Shown here one piece after another: positions 1 through 7,204 of a stretch of 64,000 bases of DNA. Origin of the DNA: Vibrio mytili. GTDB taxonomy: Bacteria; Pseudomonadota; Gammaproteobacteria; Enterobacterales; Vibrionaceae. Position numbers and translations under genes: made by a program. Every line of letters begins with the position of its first letter. Position 1 is the stretch's first letter. The notes below the pieces were generated by a model. That model was not told where the DNA came from, ran no database searches, and saw only the letters and a list, made by a program, of their open reading frames with translations. The stretch covers positions 186,001-250,000 of the forward strand of contig NZ_JXOK01000049.1 of assembly GCF_000830505.1 (NCBI RefSeq), given 5' to 3'.

Positions 1-1
1 T

Positions 2-58
2 GTGAAAATCGCTAAGTATTCCGAAGGAAGTGGAATAATTGATAGAGTCATCGAATGA
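2..58 (+). CDS. Possible 3' end of a gene entering from the left
   Basis: An open frame runs from the window edge to a TGA at 56-58 and gives 18 residues ending in a GIIDRVIE-like tail. A hairpin follows at once, as expected at the end of a transcription unit. The stretch is too short to identify a family, and an 18-codon open frame can arise by chance. Low confidence; the sequence to the left would decide. Confidence 0.22.
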   Translation: MKIAKYSEGSGIIDRVIE

Positions 59-70
59 CACTTTAGCGTA

Positions 71-95
71 AGTGAAAATTATTTTCGCTTTATAT
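71..95 (+). terminator. Possible hairpin terminator
   Basis: AGTGAAAAT (71-79) and ATTTTCGCT (81-89) can pair with one G-T contact and are followed by TTAT. The loop is very short, so this is a weak candidate. Confidence 0.3.
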
Positions 96-479
96 TGGCT
101 TATCTACGGACATACACCTCCGTTGTTTGCCGCCAAATAGCACGAACGAAATGTTCGAATAAAACTTAGCAGCCCCGTTGATGAGGGTAGCTACACAAAA
201 TAACTGTAAGTGCCACTTGAAGAGGAGTGTTTGACGAAAGAACAGTGAATAAACGTTGTTGATAGCTTTTAGGCTATCAGATCAATCTTATTGGGATTGA
301 TGTGCCTTCGCTTTAAGCGATAGAGAAACATAAATAGGTGTCGTGTATCACGATCCTTACGTTTATTGATTTTCAGTCTGTCTATCACTGAAAAATGCTG
401 TGCTAATTCGTTAAAACGCCACTCATCTCAGGCTGTGTGTTTTGTGATTTGGTGACAAATTAACTTGGGAGGAAACGCT
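96..479. other. Gene-free stretch with a row of short hairpins
   Basis: No convincing ORF is seen. Between 261 and 393 five perfect short inverted repeats follow one another: GATAGC/GCTATC (261-278), ATCAATC/GATTGAT (281-301), TCGCTT/AAGCGA (308-320), TCGTG/CACGA (341-353) and TTTCAG/CTGAAA (371-393). A further CGAAC/GTTCG pair lies near 142-156. The spacing suggests a structured RNA or a protein-binding or origin region. It matches no RNA family that I recognise. Confidence 0.45.
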
Positions 480-602
480 ATGTCATTATTAACATCAATT
501 CAAATTAAACCTACCTTGCACTCGTTCGTGTCTATCACTTACGAGGGATTTTCATACCTGCAATTCCATCAACACTATTCCTATTTGATGCGCTTCCCCT
601 AG
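480..602 (+). CDS. Small ORF, possible leader peptide (40 aa)
   Basis: The ATG at 480 follows a strong Shine-Dalgarno (GGGAGGAAA, 468-476) at good spacing, and the frame runs 40 codons to a TAG. The peptide (MSLLTSIQIK start, aromatic-rich end) has no recognisable domain. It lies between the hairpin array and the first cargo gene at 736. It could be a leader peptide or an independent small protein. The ribosome-binding site is the main reason to believe it. Confidence 0.4.
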   Translation: MSLLTSIQIKPTLHSFVSITYEGFSYLQFHQHYSYLMRFP

Positions 603-735
603 CGTATGCCCCTGAGTTCGTCCGAACTTAGTTATAAACAAAAATAGATAAATCAAAGCGTTAAAGAAGTACACCTACTGGGTGGGGGTTCTTACACCCC
701 GAAGAAAGTTAATAAATAAAAAAGAGGAAAACATT
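603..735 (+). promoter_or_regulatory. Leader with hairpins before the first cargo gene
   Basis: A perfect hairpin AGTTCG-TC-CGAACT lies at 615-628. A G/C-rich fold follows around 672-700 (CACC/GGTG, then GGGGT/ACCCC). The gene at 736 has its own GAGGAAA site at 724-730. With the 40-codon ORF just upstream, the arrangement resembles an attenuator-like leader, but no T-run marks a clear terminator. Function is inferred only. Confidence 0.3.
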
Positions 736-1635
736 ATGACTTATAAAACTTACGAAACTCAATTAGACATCGCAATGAACCATTCAAAATCAAGAAGAAC
801 CTTGAGAAAGCACTTTGGCAAGAAATCAATTAGTTACGATGATTTTACTCGTTTAATGGCAAGAGGTGGGGAGTCTATAGATGCTGAAACGAGTGATTTA
901 CTGGGAAGAGAGAAACTGTGGGTTGATAGTGGTGAACCGACAATCTTTATCGAAAATAAGGACTTAGCTCAACAGCTTTATTTGGCTTCATTTGATGTCC
1001 AAGACTTCAATGTCGAGCCTCCATTCAAGACCTTTGCTATGTCTTTTCCGAAAAATACGGAAATTGAGGGGGTTAAGATGCACACGGCTTTGGTCAGCGT
1101 GATGACGGTTGCGGAGCATTTAAAAGCTAACCGAGATGTTTTAGGTATGCCGCAGACTTTGGGCTGTGAACTAGAAATGAGTGATGATCTAGTCGTTTGT
1201 GTCAGTGCTAATGATGGTGCTCATCTAATGCGTGGACACTCATATCTAAATACTTATGAAGATCCAACAGTCAAGCATTCGGAAAGTGATGAGATTGATA
1301 TGTTACTAAAAATTGCACTGTCGTTATGCGTTTATCACTCAGCGACCGAAGGCAAGAAGCTTGAAGTGGGCTACCCAAAATCGTGGGTTAAAAAGTCAAA
1401 AAAACGACAAGGAACAAATGGTCGAGGAATGGTGCTTCGAGGTATGGGGGGCGGTTCAAAACCTTCAAAAGAGAAAAGCGCTGGACGAAAAATCACGCTT
1501 AAAGTCCCGTTCTTTCGCAACTTACGTGCAGAAAGATATTACCAAGGAGAGCATAAAAATAAGCCTATTGGTAGTCGTTGGGTGTTCGTTAAGGGTATCG
1601 ATCTGAATAACAGTCAACATTCGCTGTTAGCTTAA
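736..1635 (+). CDS. Cargo protein, possibly AcrVA2-like (299 aa)
   Basis: The start at 736 (MTYKTYETQ) is chosen for its GAGGAAA ribosome-binding site; an in-frame start at 682 lacks one. The protein is soluble with no signal peptide. The last 45 residues are very basic and carry a pattern FRNLRAERYYQGEH...GSRWVFVKG. I recall this layout (aromatic/basic stretch, then RW and a hydrophobic end) at the C-terminus of phage and plasmid proteins grouped with the anti-CRISPR AcrVA2, but that link rests on memory of a short motif. It is the first of five forward genes and lies near ArdC. Family assignment is weak; that the gene is real is fairly certain. Confidence 0.75.
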   Translation: MTYKTYETQLDIAMNHSKSRRTLRKHFGKKSISYDDFTRLMARGGESIDAETSDLLGREKLWVDSGEPTIFIENKDLAQQLYLASFDVQDFNVEPPFKTFAMSFPKNTEIEGVKMHTALVSVMTVAEHLKANRDVLGMPQTLGCELEMSDDLVVCVSANDGAHLMRGHSYLNTYEDPTVKHSESDEIDMLLKIALSLCVYHSATEGKKLEVGYPKSWVKKSKKRQGTNGRGMVLRGMGGGSKPSKEKSAGRKITLKVPFFRNLRAERYYQGEHKNKPIGSRWVFVKGIDLNNSQHSLLA

Positions 1636-1675
1636 AAAATCACATTAAATCAAACAAATATTAGAGGAGATGCTT

Positions 1676-1888
1676 ATGTGTGAAGAAAATAAAGTCATTC
1701 AATTTGACGAGGAAATGGACATTGACCGTAGTCCGAATTACTGCTGGCGATGCAAAAGCTCTGATTCGAGTGTCGAGGAGACGGATGTCGATTTTGACAC
1801 TGTAGCCGTTCATTTTGCTTGCAACGATTGTTCAAGCACTTGGGAAGTCAGATATGACGCAACAACACTGTTTATCGCAACACAATAA
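1676..1888 (+). CDS. Small zinc-ribbon protein (70 aa)
   Basis: Two CxxC pairs (CWRC near residue 22 and CNDC near residue 49) are spaced as in a zinc ribbon and should bind one zinc ion. The rest is acidic. The ATG at 1676 is preferred because GAGGAG (1665-1669) sits upstream of it; the ATG at 1670 overlaps that site. The gene lies 40 bp after the 299-residue cargo gene, so the two are probably cotranscribed. Related small phage or plasmid proteins are usually uncharacterised. Function unknown. Confidence 0.7.
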   Translation: MCEENKVIQFDEEMDIDRSPNYCWRCKSSDSSVEETDVDFDTVAVHFACNDCSSTWEVRYDATTLFIATQ

Positions 1889-1914
1889 TTTTAATAAAAC
1901 ATAGGAGAATAGTT

Positions 1915-2274
1915 ATGAATATTATTGATACAACACGAAAATATGCTAATAAAAACAAAGAGTTCAGTGAGATCTGTGGCTTGATTGCCGCTTCAATGCG
2001 CTTCTTTATAGATATTGAAATGAGTCCGTTTTTGCAGAACGAGATGAAACTGATGGAGCAACTGTTCAGCTTCAGAGGATCGGTAAGTCTTGATCAGGTT
2101 CTGCAAGCTGTCGATGAGTGTGCTTTTGTGGTGAATATGCTCGAAAGAAATATAGATGCGGTTTCACAGACCGATGATGCCGATATAGTCATCCAGTTCA
2201 CTATGTTGCTCAGAATGCTAAAGGCTTCAATTGCATCAATTGAGTTGGTCTTAGGATCGGAAAACATCAAGTAA
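1915..2274 (+). CDS. Hypothetical protein (119 aa)
   Basis: A good TAGGAGAA site precedes the ATG. The protein looks all-helical with regular hydrophobic spacing, and has no cysteine pair, signal peptide or membrane segment. It follows the zinc-ribbon gene by 26 bp on the same strand, so it is probably in the same transcript. I recognise no family. Small all-helical cargo proteins of this kind on mobile elements often act by binding another protein, but nothing here shows a partner. Confidence 0.65.
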   Translation: MNIIDTTRKYANKNKEFSEICGLIAASMRFFIDIEMSPFLQNEMKLMEQLFSFRGSVSLDQVLQAVDECAFVVNMLERNIDAVSQTDDADIVIQFTMLLRMLKASIASIELVLGSENIK

Positions 2275-2431
2275 AAGCTTTAATCGTTAACCACGACAAG
2301 AGTAAAAATGATGAGTAGTCATTTGAAAGAAGGGGAACTTAACGCAACAGGGATGTTAAACAATAGATATGTCGTTTAAAACACATTGGCAACATAATTT
2401 ACAATAGAAGAGTCATTAAGAGAGGCATTTG

Positions 2432-2818
2432 ATGGAAAAAATTAATACAAAAAATATTTTAGTGAAGCTAGAGAAAGCAGTCGAGAGCTATGGTGGTTGG
2501 TTTTGGCACGATGAACTAACAGGTATTGAAGAGTTAGAGGCAACAATTGATAGCTGTATTTGGGATAAAAAGCCTGACTTTGAGTATTTGGCTTTGGAAG
2601 TACTCAAATATTTAGAAGTTATTGATAGATTTCACGTTATTGAAACTGAAACAATTCGACTCAAAGGTGAGATTTGGAGTGATGAAGAAGAGTTTCTTTA
2701 TTACGGAGGGGATGAAAGTTTTGACAGTTTTGATGATTATCTTGAGTGTAAAAAGACGGACATTTTTTACGGTCTAAGAGAAGTGTTGGTTCGTGAATTA
2801 ATGGATATTCATAACTAA
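2432..2818 (+). CDS. Hypothetical acidic protein (128 aa)
   Basis: The ATG at 2432 follows AGAGAGG (2419-2425). The protein is strongly acidic, with clusters such as SDEEEF and GGDESFDSFDDY near residues 80-105, and rich in aromatics. Strong acidity is common in DNA-mimic and anti-defence proteins, but this is only a composition argument. It stands about 155 bp after its upstream neighbour, which may leave room for its own promoter. No family recognised. Confidence 0.6.
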   Translation: MEKINTKNILVKLEKAVESYGGWFWHDELTGIEELEATIDSCIWDKKPDFEYLALEVLKYLEVIDRFHVIETETIRLKGEIWSDEEEFLYYGGDESFDSFDDYLECKKTDIFYGLREVLVRELMDIHN

Positions 2819-2875
2819 GAATAAGAAGGGGACAAACCGCAGCGGAGTCTGCACTAACTATAAGCGAGAAAAATA

Positions 2876-3226
2876 ATGATAAAACAGAATAATGTAGTAG
2901 AAAATAAGGCTATCACAAGGGCAATAGAAACGTGGTCAATCAATGAGATTTATGAACAGTGGCAGATTGAGGAACGTATTGAGTCTAATGATTTAGACTT
3001 GATAGAAAAAGCAGTCAGAGATTTAGTGGTGTCGAACCAAATCAATGTGCTACTGGCATTTCCCAACTACACAAGGTTATGCGTCATTGAAGCACTTGAC
3101 TGGTACGATCAACTTTCGATGGATAATATCTACTATGTTGAGCAACAGCTTCATCTTGCGAGGGATGAGTATCAAATAGACGATTCTGATTTTGAGGTGA
3201 TGATGAGAAGGGTAAAACGACACTAA
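2876..3226 (+). CDS. Hypothetical protein (116 aa)
   Basis: Last gene of the forward cargo run; an intrinsic terminator follows 17 bp later. The sequence is acidic in its first half (NEIYEQWQIEE, ESNDLDLIEKAV) and ends basic (MMRRVKRH). It is predicted helical, with no membrane segment and no recognisable motif. The ribosome-binding site (GCGAGAAA) is modest. Function unknown. Confidence 0.6.
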   Translation: MIKQNNVVENKAITRAIETWSINEIYEQWQIEERIESNDLDLIEKAVRDLVVSNQINVLLAFPNYTRLCVIEALDWYDQLSMDNIYYVEQQLHLARDEYQIDDSDFEVMMRRVKRH

Positions 3227-3242
3227 ATCGAAACTTGTATGC

Positions 3243-3273
3243 AAAGAAGCCCGTAAAGGGCTTTTTGCGTTTT
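3243..3273 (+). terminator. Rho-independent terminator after the cargo genes
   Basis: AAGCCC (3247-3252) pairs with GGGCTT (3258-3263) around a short loop, followed by TTTTGCGTTTT. It closes the forward run and lies between convergent genes, 14 bp before the 3' end of the ArdC-like gene. Confidence 0.75.
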
Positions 3274-3286
3274 AAGGCACTTGTTT

Positions 3287-4714
3287 TTACAGCGATAGAC
3301 GTGTCGAAGCACGAAGTTTTTGCTCTGGGCTTGTTTCTGCTGCTGGGACGGAGTCAAAATCAATTTCGTTAAATAACGACTGCTTTACGTCCAATTCAGC
3401 GACTTTCTTTTCTAATTCACTTGCGGCTGGTCCGTAGATCTTCACGGCTTTTTCTTGGCTGAATACCTCAATGCCTTTGCTTATATGGTTAAAACCGACA
3501 ATTTCTTGGTGTCGCAAAGGGATCATCGTGCCATAAGTATCGGCTTGGTCATTCAAAAAATCACGTAATTCTTGACGGTATTTAGGCACAAAATCAACAG
3601 TTTGGTCTAACTGGTTAGGGATGCGGTAGTCTGGCTGATTTTCAAGTTTTAATTTATGCTCTGCTACTTTATCAGAGATGTATTTTTGTGCTTCTTTGGC
3701 TTGCTTACAGACACTCAATAACACTTTTTTCTTATCAGAGAAATTGCTTGCCCACCCTTCGATGTATCTGGCGTGTGCATTAAATGTCTCTAGTCCCTGT
3801 TCTAGACACAAAAACATAGTGCTAGTCTCAGCGATTAATTCTTCTTTCGAGTAGCCCAAAGTGCCAAAAGCGTTACTCATATCTCGACCTAGAGCTTTTG
3901 AAGTAGAATGAGATAATTCGTGAAGAGCTAAAGCCAAAAATGCTTTATCAGATGAGCATTTTTTACGCAGTGGCAATACTATAATGTGTTCCTTGGGCGA
4001 ATAATAAGCACGGTCCTCGTTTTTTTCAATCACAGGAACGCCCATTGCGTCAATGATCATCAATGCTTGTTGCACAAAACGTTCATCCTTCATTTCTTGA
4101 CTCATTTCCTGCTTCTCTAGCTCTTCTTGCTTTGCAAAATAGGGACGCTCATCAATGAACGTTTGAGGCAGGAGGTGTTTGATTTTTTCGAGCGGGAAGA
4201 CTTTGTAAGGCTTTAAACCTTTGCGATGTTGATAGCCGTTGTCTCGCATTTCTTTGAAGCTCATACCGTGCGTTTCACGCTCGAACTGACTCTTACTTAT
4301 TGCTTTACCGTCTTTTTTGAAGCTTTCGAGGTATTTAACCACAACAGAGTCTAGTTTTAATCCCTTCAATGGTTTATCTGGATCAAACGTATCGGATTTT
4401 GGTGGTAATTGGTCTTTGTGGTGTTCAAGTAGGTCAGTGGCTTGCTTGAACGTTGCGTAAATCGGTATTTTCGTTGCTTGTTCTTGTTGATCTTGAAGCA
4501 GCATTATAATGTTAATACCTGCGTATTGATCATTATGAAAATTGAGTGGTAACGCATTGAGTGTAGAGCGGTAAAAGCTCACATCAACATCACTGTCAGA
4601 GCTTGGCTTTTCGCCCTTGGGTTTTGAAAAATAATCAAATAACCTGTCCAGTATCAGATCTTGTTGGCTCTTTTTTTCGGTAGTGCGAGCCGCACTCGGT
4701 CTTGTTTGTTTCAT
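3287..4714 (-). CDS. ArdC-like antirestriction zinc metallopeptidase
   Basis: The N-terminal third matches the ArdC single-stranded-DNA-binding layout (short N...YAGINIIML motif, then a FKQA segment, about residues 55-90). The C-terminal half carries the zincin motif HELSH near residue 265 and a downstream EELIAE glutamate that can supply the third zinc ligand, followed by the AxYIxxW pattern of this family. ArdC proteins protect incoming mobile DNA from host restriction. At 475 residues it is longer than the roughly 300-residue ArdC prototype, the extra length lying between the domains and at the C-terminus. AGGAG precedes the ATG. Its presence beside a restriction-modification pair fits a plasmid-derived element. 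Confidence 0.8.
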   Translation of the reverse strand: MKQTRPSAARTTEKKSQQDLILDRLFDYFSKPKGEKPSSDSDVDVSFYRSTLNALPLNFHNDQYAGINIIMLLQDQQEQATKIPIYATFKQATDLLEHHKDQLPPKSDTFDPDKPLKGLKLDSVVVKYLESFKKDGKAISKSQFERETHGMSFKEMRDNGYQHRKGLKPYKVFPLEKIKHLLPQTFIDERPYFAKQEELEKQEMSQEMKDERFVQQALMIIDAMGVPVIEKNEDRAYYSPKEHIIVLPLRKKCSSDKAFLALALHELSHSTSKALGRDMSNAFGTLGYSKEELIAETSTMFLCLEQGLETFNAHARYIEGWASNFSDKKKVLLSVCKQAKEAQKYISDKVAEHKLKLENQPDYRIPNQLDQTVDFVPKYRQELRDFLNDQADTYGTMIPLRHQEIVGFNHISKGIEVFSQEKAVKIYGPAASELEKKVAELDVKQSLFNEIDFDSVPAAETSPEQKLRASTRLSL

Positions 4715-4745
4715 AAGTAACTCCTTGTTTCTACGGGTTACTTAT
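4713..4745 (-). promoter_or_regulatory. Inverted repeat enclosing the ardC-like ribosome-binding site
   Basis: ATAAGTAAC (4713-4721) and GTTACTTAT (4737-4745) are perfect 9-bp complements. In the mRNA the AGGAG site would lie in the 15-nt loop and part of the start codon in the stem. This could limit translation or be an operator; both are inference. Confidence 0.5.
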
Positions 4746-4796
4746 GTCGTATCACGCCCTTGTTTTTTTGAAAGTTTCAGCCGCTTGAGCGACTGT

Positions 4797-5414
4797 TTAT
4801 TCCTGAAAAGTAAAGGGTTTTATTTTTGATTTGCTGATAATTTCTGGTGTTAAAATCACCATTTCGTTAGTAGTTTTGGACTTATCACACAAGCTCAATG
4901 CACCATTAACAGTGCGACACGCAACGGTGTTTTCGTCAGATACTGCCAAAATCCACGCTTCATCTAACTCATCAAGCTCTAAATCCAATGCCTCTTCTAC
5001 TTCAGCGGTAGCAGTCTGCTTAGTTACTTTCTTCTGCTTAAATGTTGTAAAACATACTACATTCGTATGAGTGGCATTATCAGCTTCAAAAACAGCCGAA
5101 TTAGAGGCAGTTTTTGTTTCGTGAGCCTCTGGCTCACTCTCTTGAATATTTTGGTTCTGAGTAGGTTTTGAGCGTTGTTTTGGTGCTTTGGCTTCGTCTT
5201 CACGCATCTTCGCTACAAAACCGTTATCGACACTTTTGATATTAAACCTAGAAAATGGTTTTGGGATACCTGGCAAGTGACACAGTTCTTTTTCATACTC
5301 AAGAACGTGCTTTTCTTTCAGCTTTTCAAAAGATACGGACAGTTTTTTGTTTAAATCGCCTTTAATGCCTAAAATGTTAGAGATGTAGCTCTTTGTGAAA
5401 AACGGAGCGTCCAA
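4797..5414 (-). CDS. C-terminal part of probable Rep protein (frameshifted)
   Basis: This frame overlaps the end of the ORF at 5369-6007 by 46 bp and has only a TTG start with no proper ribosome-binding site. Its first residues (FFTKSYISNILGI, then KLSVSFEKLKEKHVLEY) look like the second winged-helix of plasmid replication initiators and continue the upstream protein without a gap if one T is added to the T5 run at 5395-5402. The later part (residues 75-140) is low-complexity and acidic. It is best read as the second half of one protein of about 400 residues. It could instead be an independent small gene or a programmed -1 product. Confidence 0.5.
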   Translation of the reverse strand: MDAPFFTKSYISNILGIKGDLNKKLSVSFEKLKEKHVLEYEKELCHLPGIPKPFSRFNIKSVDNGFVAKMREDEAKAPKQRSKPTQNQNIQESEPEAHETKTASNSAVFEADNATHTNVVCFTTFKQKKVTKQTATAEVEEALDLELDELDEAWILAVSDENTVACRTVNGALSLCDKSKTTNEMVILTPEIISKSKIKPFTFQE

Positions 5415-6007
5415 CCTCTAAGGGATTGAACTATCAGGAAAATAGGGATTTGATTTTTCCTTTTGATTGCGACAAAGTCGCTTTTCTGGATAAGAGTTAA
5501 AGAATATTCACGCTCATTCATATAGTCGATAAAATCACCGTGAAGCTCAAATCGCAAAGTGTTATCGAAACGGCTGATGAACAGCTCTTCAAAGATAGTG
5601 ACTGGTTCATCATTGACAAAAAACTCTATTTCCTTGAATCGCTCAATGAAGTTTTCAATCTTTTCAATTAATTGGCTGAGAGTAAAATTACCCTTTAGTT
5701 TTAACTGCTTGAAGATTTTGGAGCCTTTATCCAAGCTTAGAATCACGCACTCGTCATTTTCTTCATTGTCAGAGTTGAGATAGTAGTTATGGTGTTCAAC
5801 AAGTAACAAACTGAAAAGTAGGATCTCAACAAATGTGTCGCAGTAAAGTCCATCTAGATCATAACGCTGCTGTGATAGGTTATGAGTGATCACATCAATG
5901 TTTTGTTCAGCGTTATTTCTGAAAAAACCGACCTGAAGAAGTTCTGTTGGTAATGCAAGGGCTTGGTTAGAAAGAAAATCGTATTGGGATAGTGGTTTAG
6001 TGCTCAT
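5369..6007 (-). CDS. N-terminal part of probable plasmid replication initiator
   Basis: The start is supported by GGAG 10 bases upstream. The 212-residue product has the order of a plasmid Rep winged-helix domain: an opening with LPTELLQ, an LDGLYCDTFVEILL helix, the TLSQLIEKIENFI helix, then EELFISRFDNTLRFELHGDF and KNQIPIFLIVQSL. The frame then runs into 12 unrelated residues and stops. The natural continuation lies in the overlapping frame at 4797-5414. Three iteron-like repeats lie about 290-340 bp upstream, the usual place for Rep-binding sites. Rep_3-type identity is inferred from layout, not from a database match. Confidence 0.5.
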   Translation of the reverse strand: MSTKPLSQYDFLSNQALALPTELLQVGFFRNNAEQNIDVITHNLSQQRYDLDGLYCDTFVEILLFSLLLVEHHNYYLNSDNEENDECVILSLDKGSKIFKQLKLKGNFTLSQLIEKIENFIERFKEIEFFVNDEPVTIFEELFISRFDNTLRFELHGDFIDYMNEREYSLTLIQKSDFVAIKRKNQIPIFLIVQSLRGWTLRFSQRATSLTF

Positions 6008-6295
6008 TGGGTTACTCCTTAGTTAATTTAAACAAGAAGTCTTGACTCAAAGGTTATCCGTGATACGTTGAAATTATGAACTGCTGCAATGCACCTATTG
6101 TATTGAATAAGAACCAAGTTGACGCTTGGTGTTTCTTGTTTTTATCCCTATGTTGTACCTCAGTTCGAGAAAACTTCAAGAGCTGAACAGCAAAAAAATC
6201 CAGAAATATTATTCTGCTTTTTGAGCCTTTGTGTAATCCAATTACACCGTTTCTAAAAATCTATCTTTAATAGAAGGTATATCTATTGGTGGAGT
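6008..6295. other. AT-rich gap upstream of the Rep-like gene
   Basis: No gene seen. The stretch is AT-rich, especially 6185-6290, as expected beside an iteron origin. TTATCCGTG at about 6053 is a poor match to a DnaA box (two differences from TTATCCACA). The ribosome-binding site of the Rep-like gene lies at its left edge. Confidence 0.4.
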
Positions 6296-6350
6296 GCTAT
6301 GGAGTAGCAAAAAGAATGGTATGGAGTTTGGGTAGAATGCTATGGACTTG
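6296..6350. repeat. Three iteron-like direct repeats (possible origin)
   Basis: GCTATGGAGT (6296), GGTATGGAGT (6318) and GCTATGGACT (6339) start 22 and 21 bases apart, two helical turns, in the same orientation. Such spacing is typical of Rep-binding iterons. They lie upstream of the Rep-like gene and beside an AT-rich stretch. The last copy overlaps a TTGACG that, with TATACT at 6374-6379, could be part of a promoter for the MazG-like gene. Confidence 0.5.
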
Positions 6351-6451
6351 ACGACTTCTTGTTAACTCATTGTTATACTTAGCCTATACAGAATGACTGC
6401 AATATGTTTAGACTCTATAAACCTATTTTTGAAGTGTGTAAGGTTTTATTT

Positions 6452-6835
6452 ATGGGCAATATTTTAAGCCTAATTGAATTAGCAAATGCTAAACTTCTTC
6501 GAGATCAGCAAGGTACCTGGTCTAAAGGCAGCATAACTTATTATGAAGCCATGTTTGACGAGTTACGTGAAGTAAAAGCAGAAATTGAGTCTGGTCGACA
6601 GTGTTACCTAGAAGACGAGCTAGGTGATATCTTATGGGTTTATCTTTGTATGCTTAAGCACATGGAAGTCGAAGGAAAAATTTCATTCGAACAGGTTTTT
6701 GAACGCTCCCTCGAAAAGTATCAAACGAGAATGGTCGGCATGGAGCTGGGTAAATCTTGGGAACTAATTAAGCAAGAACAAAAAGATAGTCTAAAAAAAC
6801 AGCAACTAAAGCTTGAAGAGCAAGAAAGCTGCTAG
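6452..6835 (+). CDS. MazG-like nucleotide pyrophosphohydrolase (127 aa)
   Basis: The protein carries the paired acidic motifs of the all-alpha MazG fold: DELREVKAE near residue 44 and EDELGDILW near residue 63 (ExxxE...ExxD), which bind Mg2+ and hydrolyse nucleoside triphosphates to monophosphate and pyrophosphate. It is a short single-domain form. AAGG eight bases upstream supports the start at 6452 over an in-frame ATG at 6404. MazG-like enzymes are common on phages and mobile elements, where they alter nucleotide or (p)ppGpp pools. The C-terminal 20 residues are charged and probably disordered. Confidence 0.75.
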   Translation: MGNILSLIELANAKLLRDQQGTWSKGSITYYEAMFDELREVKAEIESGRQCYLEDELGDILWVYLCMLKHMEVEGKISFEQVFERSLEKYQTRMVGMELGKSWELIKQEQKDSLKKQQLKLEEQESC

Positions 6836-6899
6836 TTGTCATGTACATTGAAAGCGCCCTTGGTTATCATTGACCCAATTAAATTAGAGTTGAATTCCC

Positions 6900-7196
6900 A
6901 TAGAAAGCATTATAACAATCATTTATCTTGTCGCTGCGCTGGCTATCATTGTGCTTGTTTTGATTCAGCAAGGAAAAGGGGCAGATATGGGCGCATCGTT
7001 TGGGTCAGGTGCCTCAAACACTGTTTTTGGTTCTTCAGGGACTGGTAACTTTTTTACTAAAATGACAACCTTTTCAGCTATTGTTTTCTTTGCTTTGAGT
7101 TTAATTCTAGGCAATATGTCAACAAATCAGGACAGTTCAAAATGGGAAGCTTCTGCACTTATTGAACAATCTCAATCTGAAGATATCCCTCAGTAG
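6900..7196 (+). CDS. secG: SecG-like protein, displaced copy without an ATG start
   Basis: The frame encodes a SecG homologue: a first membrane segment (IIYLVAALAIIVLVLIQQ), the family signature GKGADMGASFGSGASNTVFG, then a second membrane segment ending in LGN and a short polar tail. SecG assists SecYE in protein export. At the expected first codon the sequence reads ATA (6900-6902), with ATT at 6894 just after a stop; the first usual start in frame is GTG 6951, which would remove most of the first membrane helix. An intact tRNA-Leu(GAG) follows, the standard secG-leuU order of gammaproteobacteria, but folP, glmM and rimP are absent. This looks like a captured chromosomal fragment, possibly silent. 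Confidence 0.65.
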   Translation: MESIITIIYLVAALAIIVLVLIQQGKGADMGASFGSGASNTVFGSSGTGNFFTKMTTFSAIVFFALSLILGNMSTNQDSSKWEASALIEQSQSEDIPQ

Positions 7197-7204
7197 CAAA
7201 ATGT

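Noticed and set aside
181..245. Hammerhead-ribozyme-like bases (TTGATGAG ... GACGAAAG)
   Set aside because: The core is not the required CTGANGA, and the two parts are too far apart without the right stems.
2308..2379. Forward 23-codon ORF between two cargo genes
   Set aside because: Weak ribosome-binding site and no other support; too short to claim.
6836..7048. Forward 70-codon ORF after the MazG-like gene
   Set aside because: It is a shadow of the secG-like frame, which has clear family signatures in another frame.
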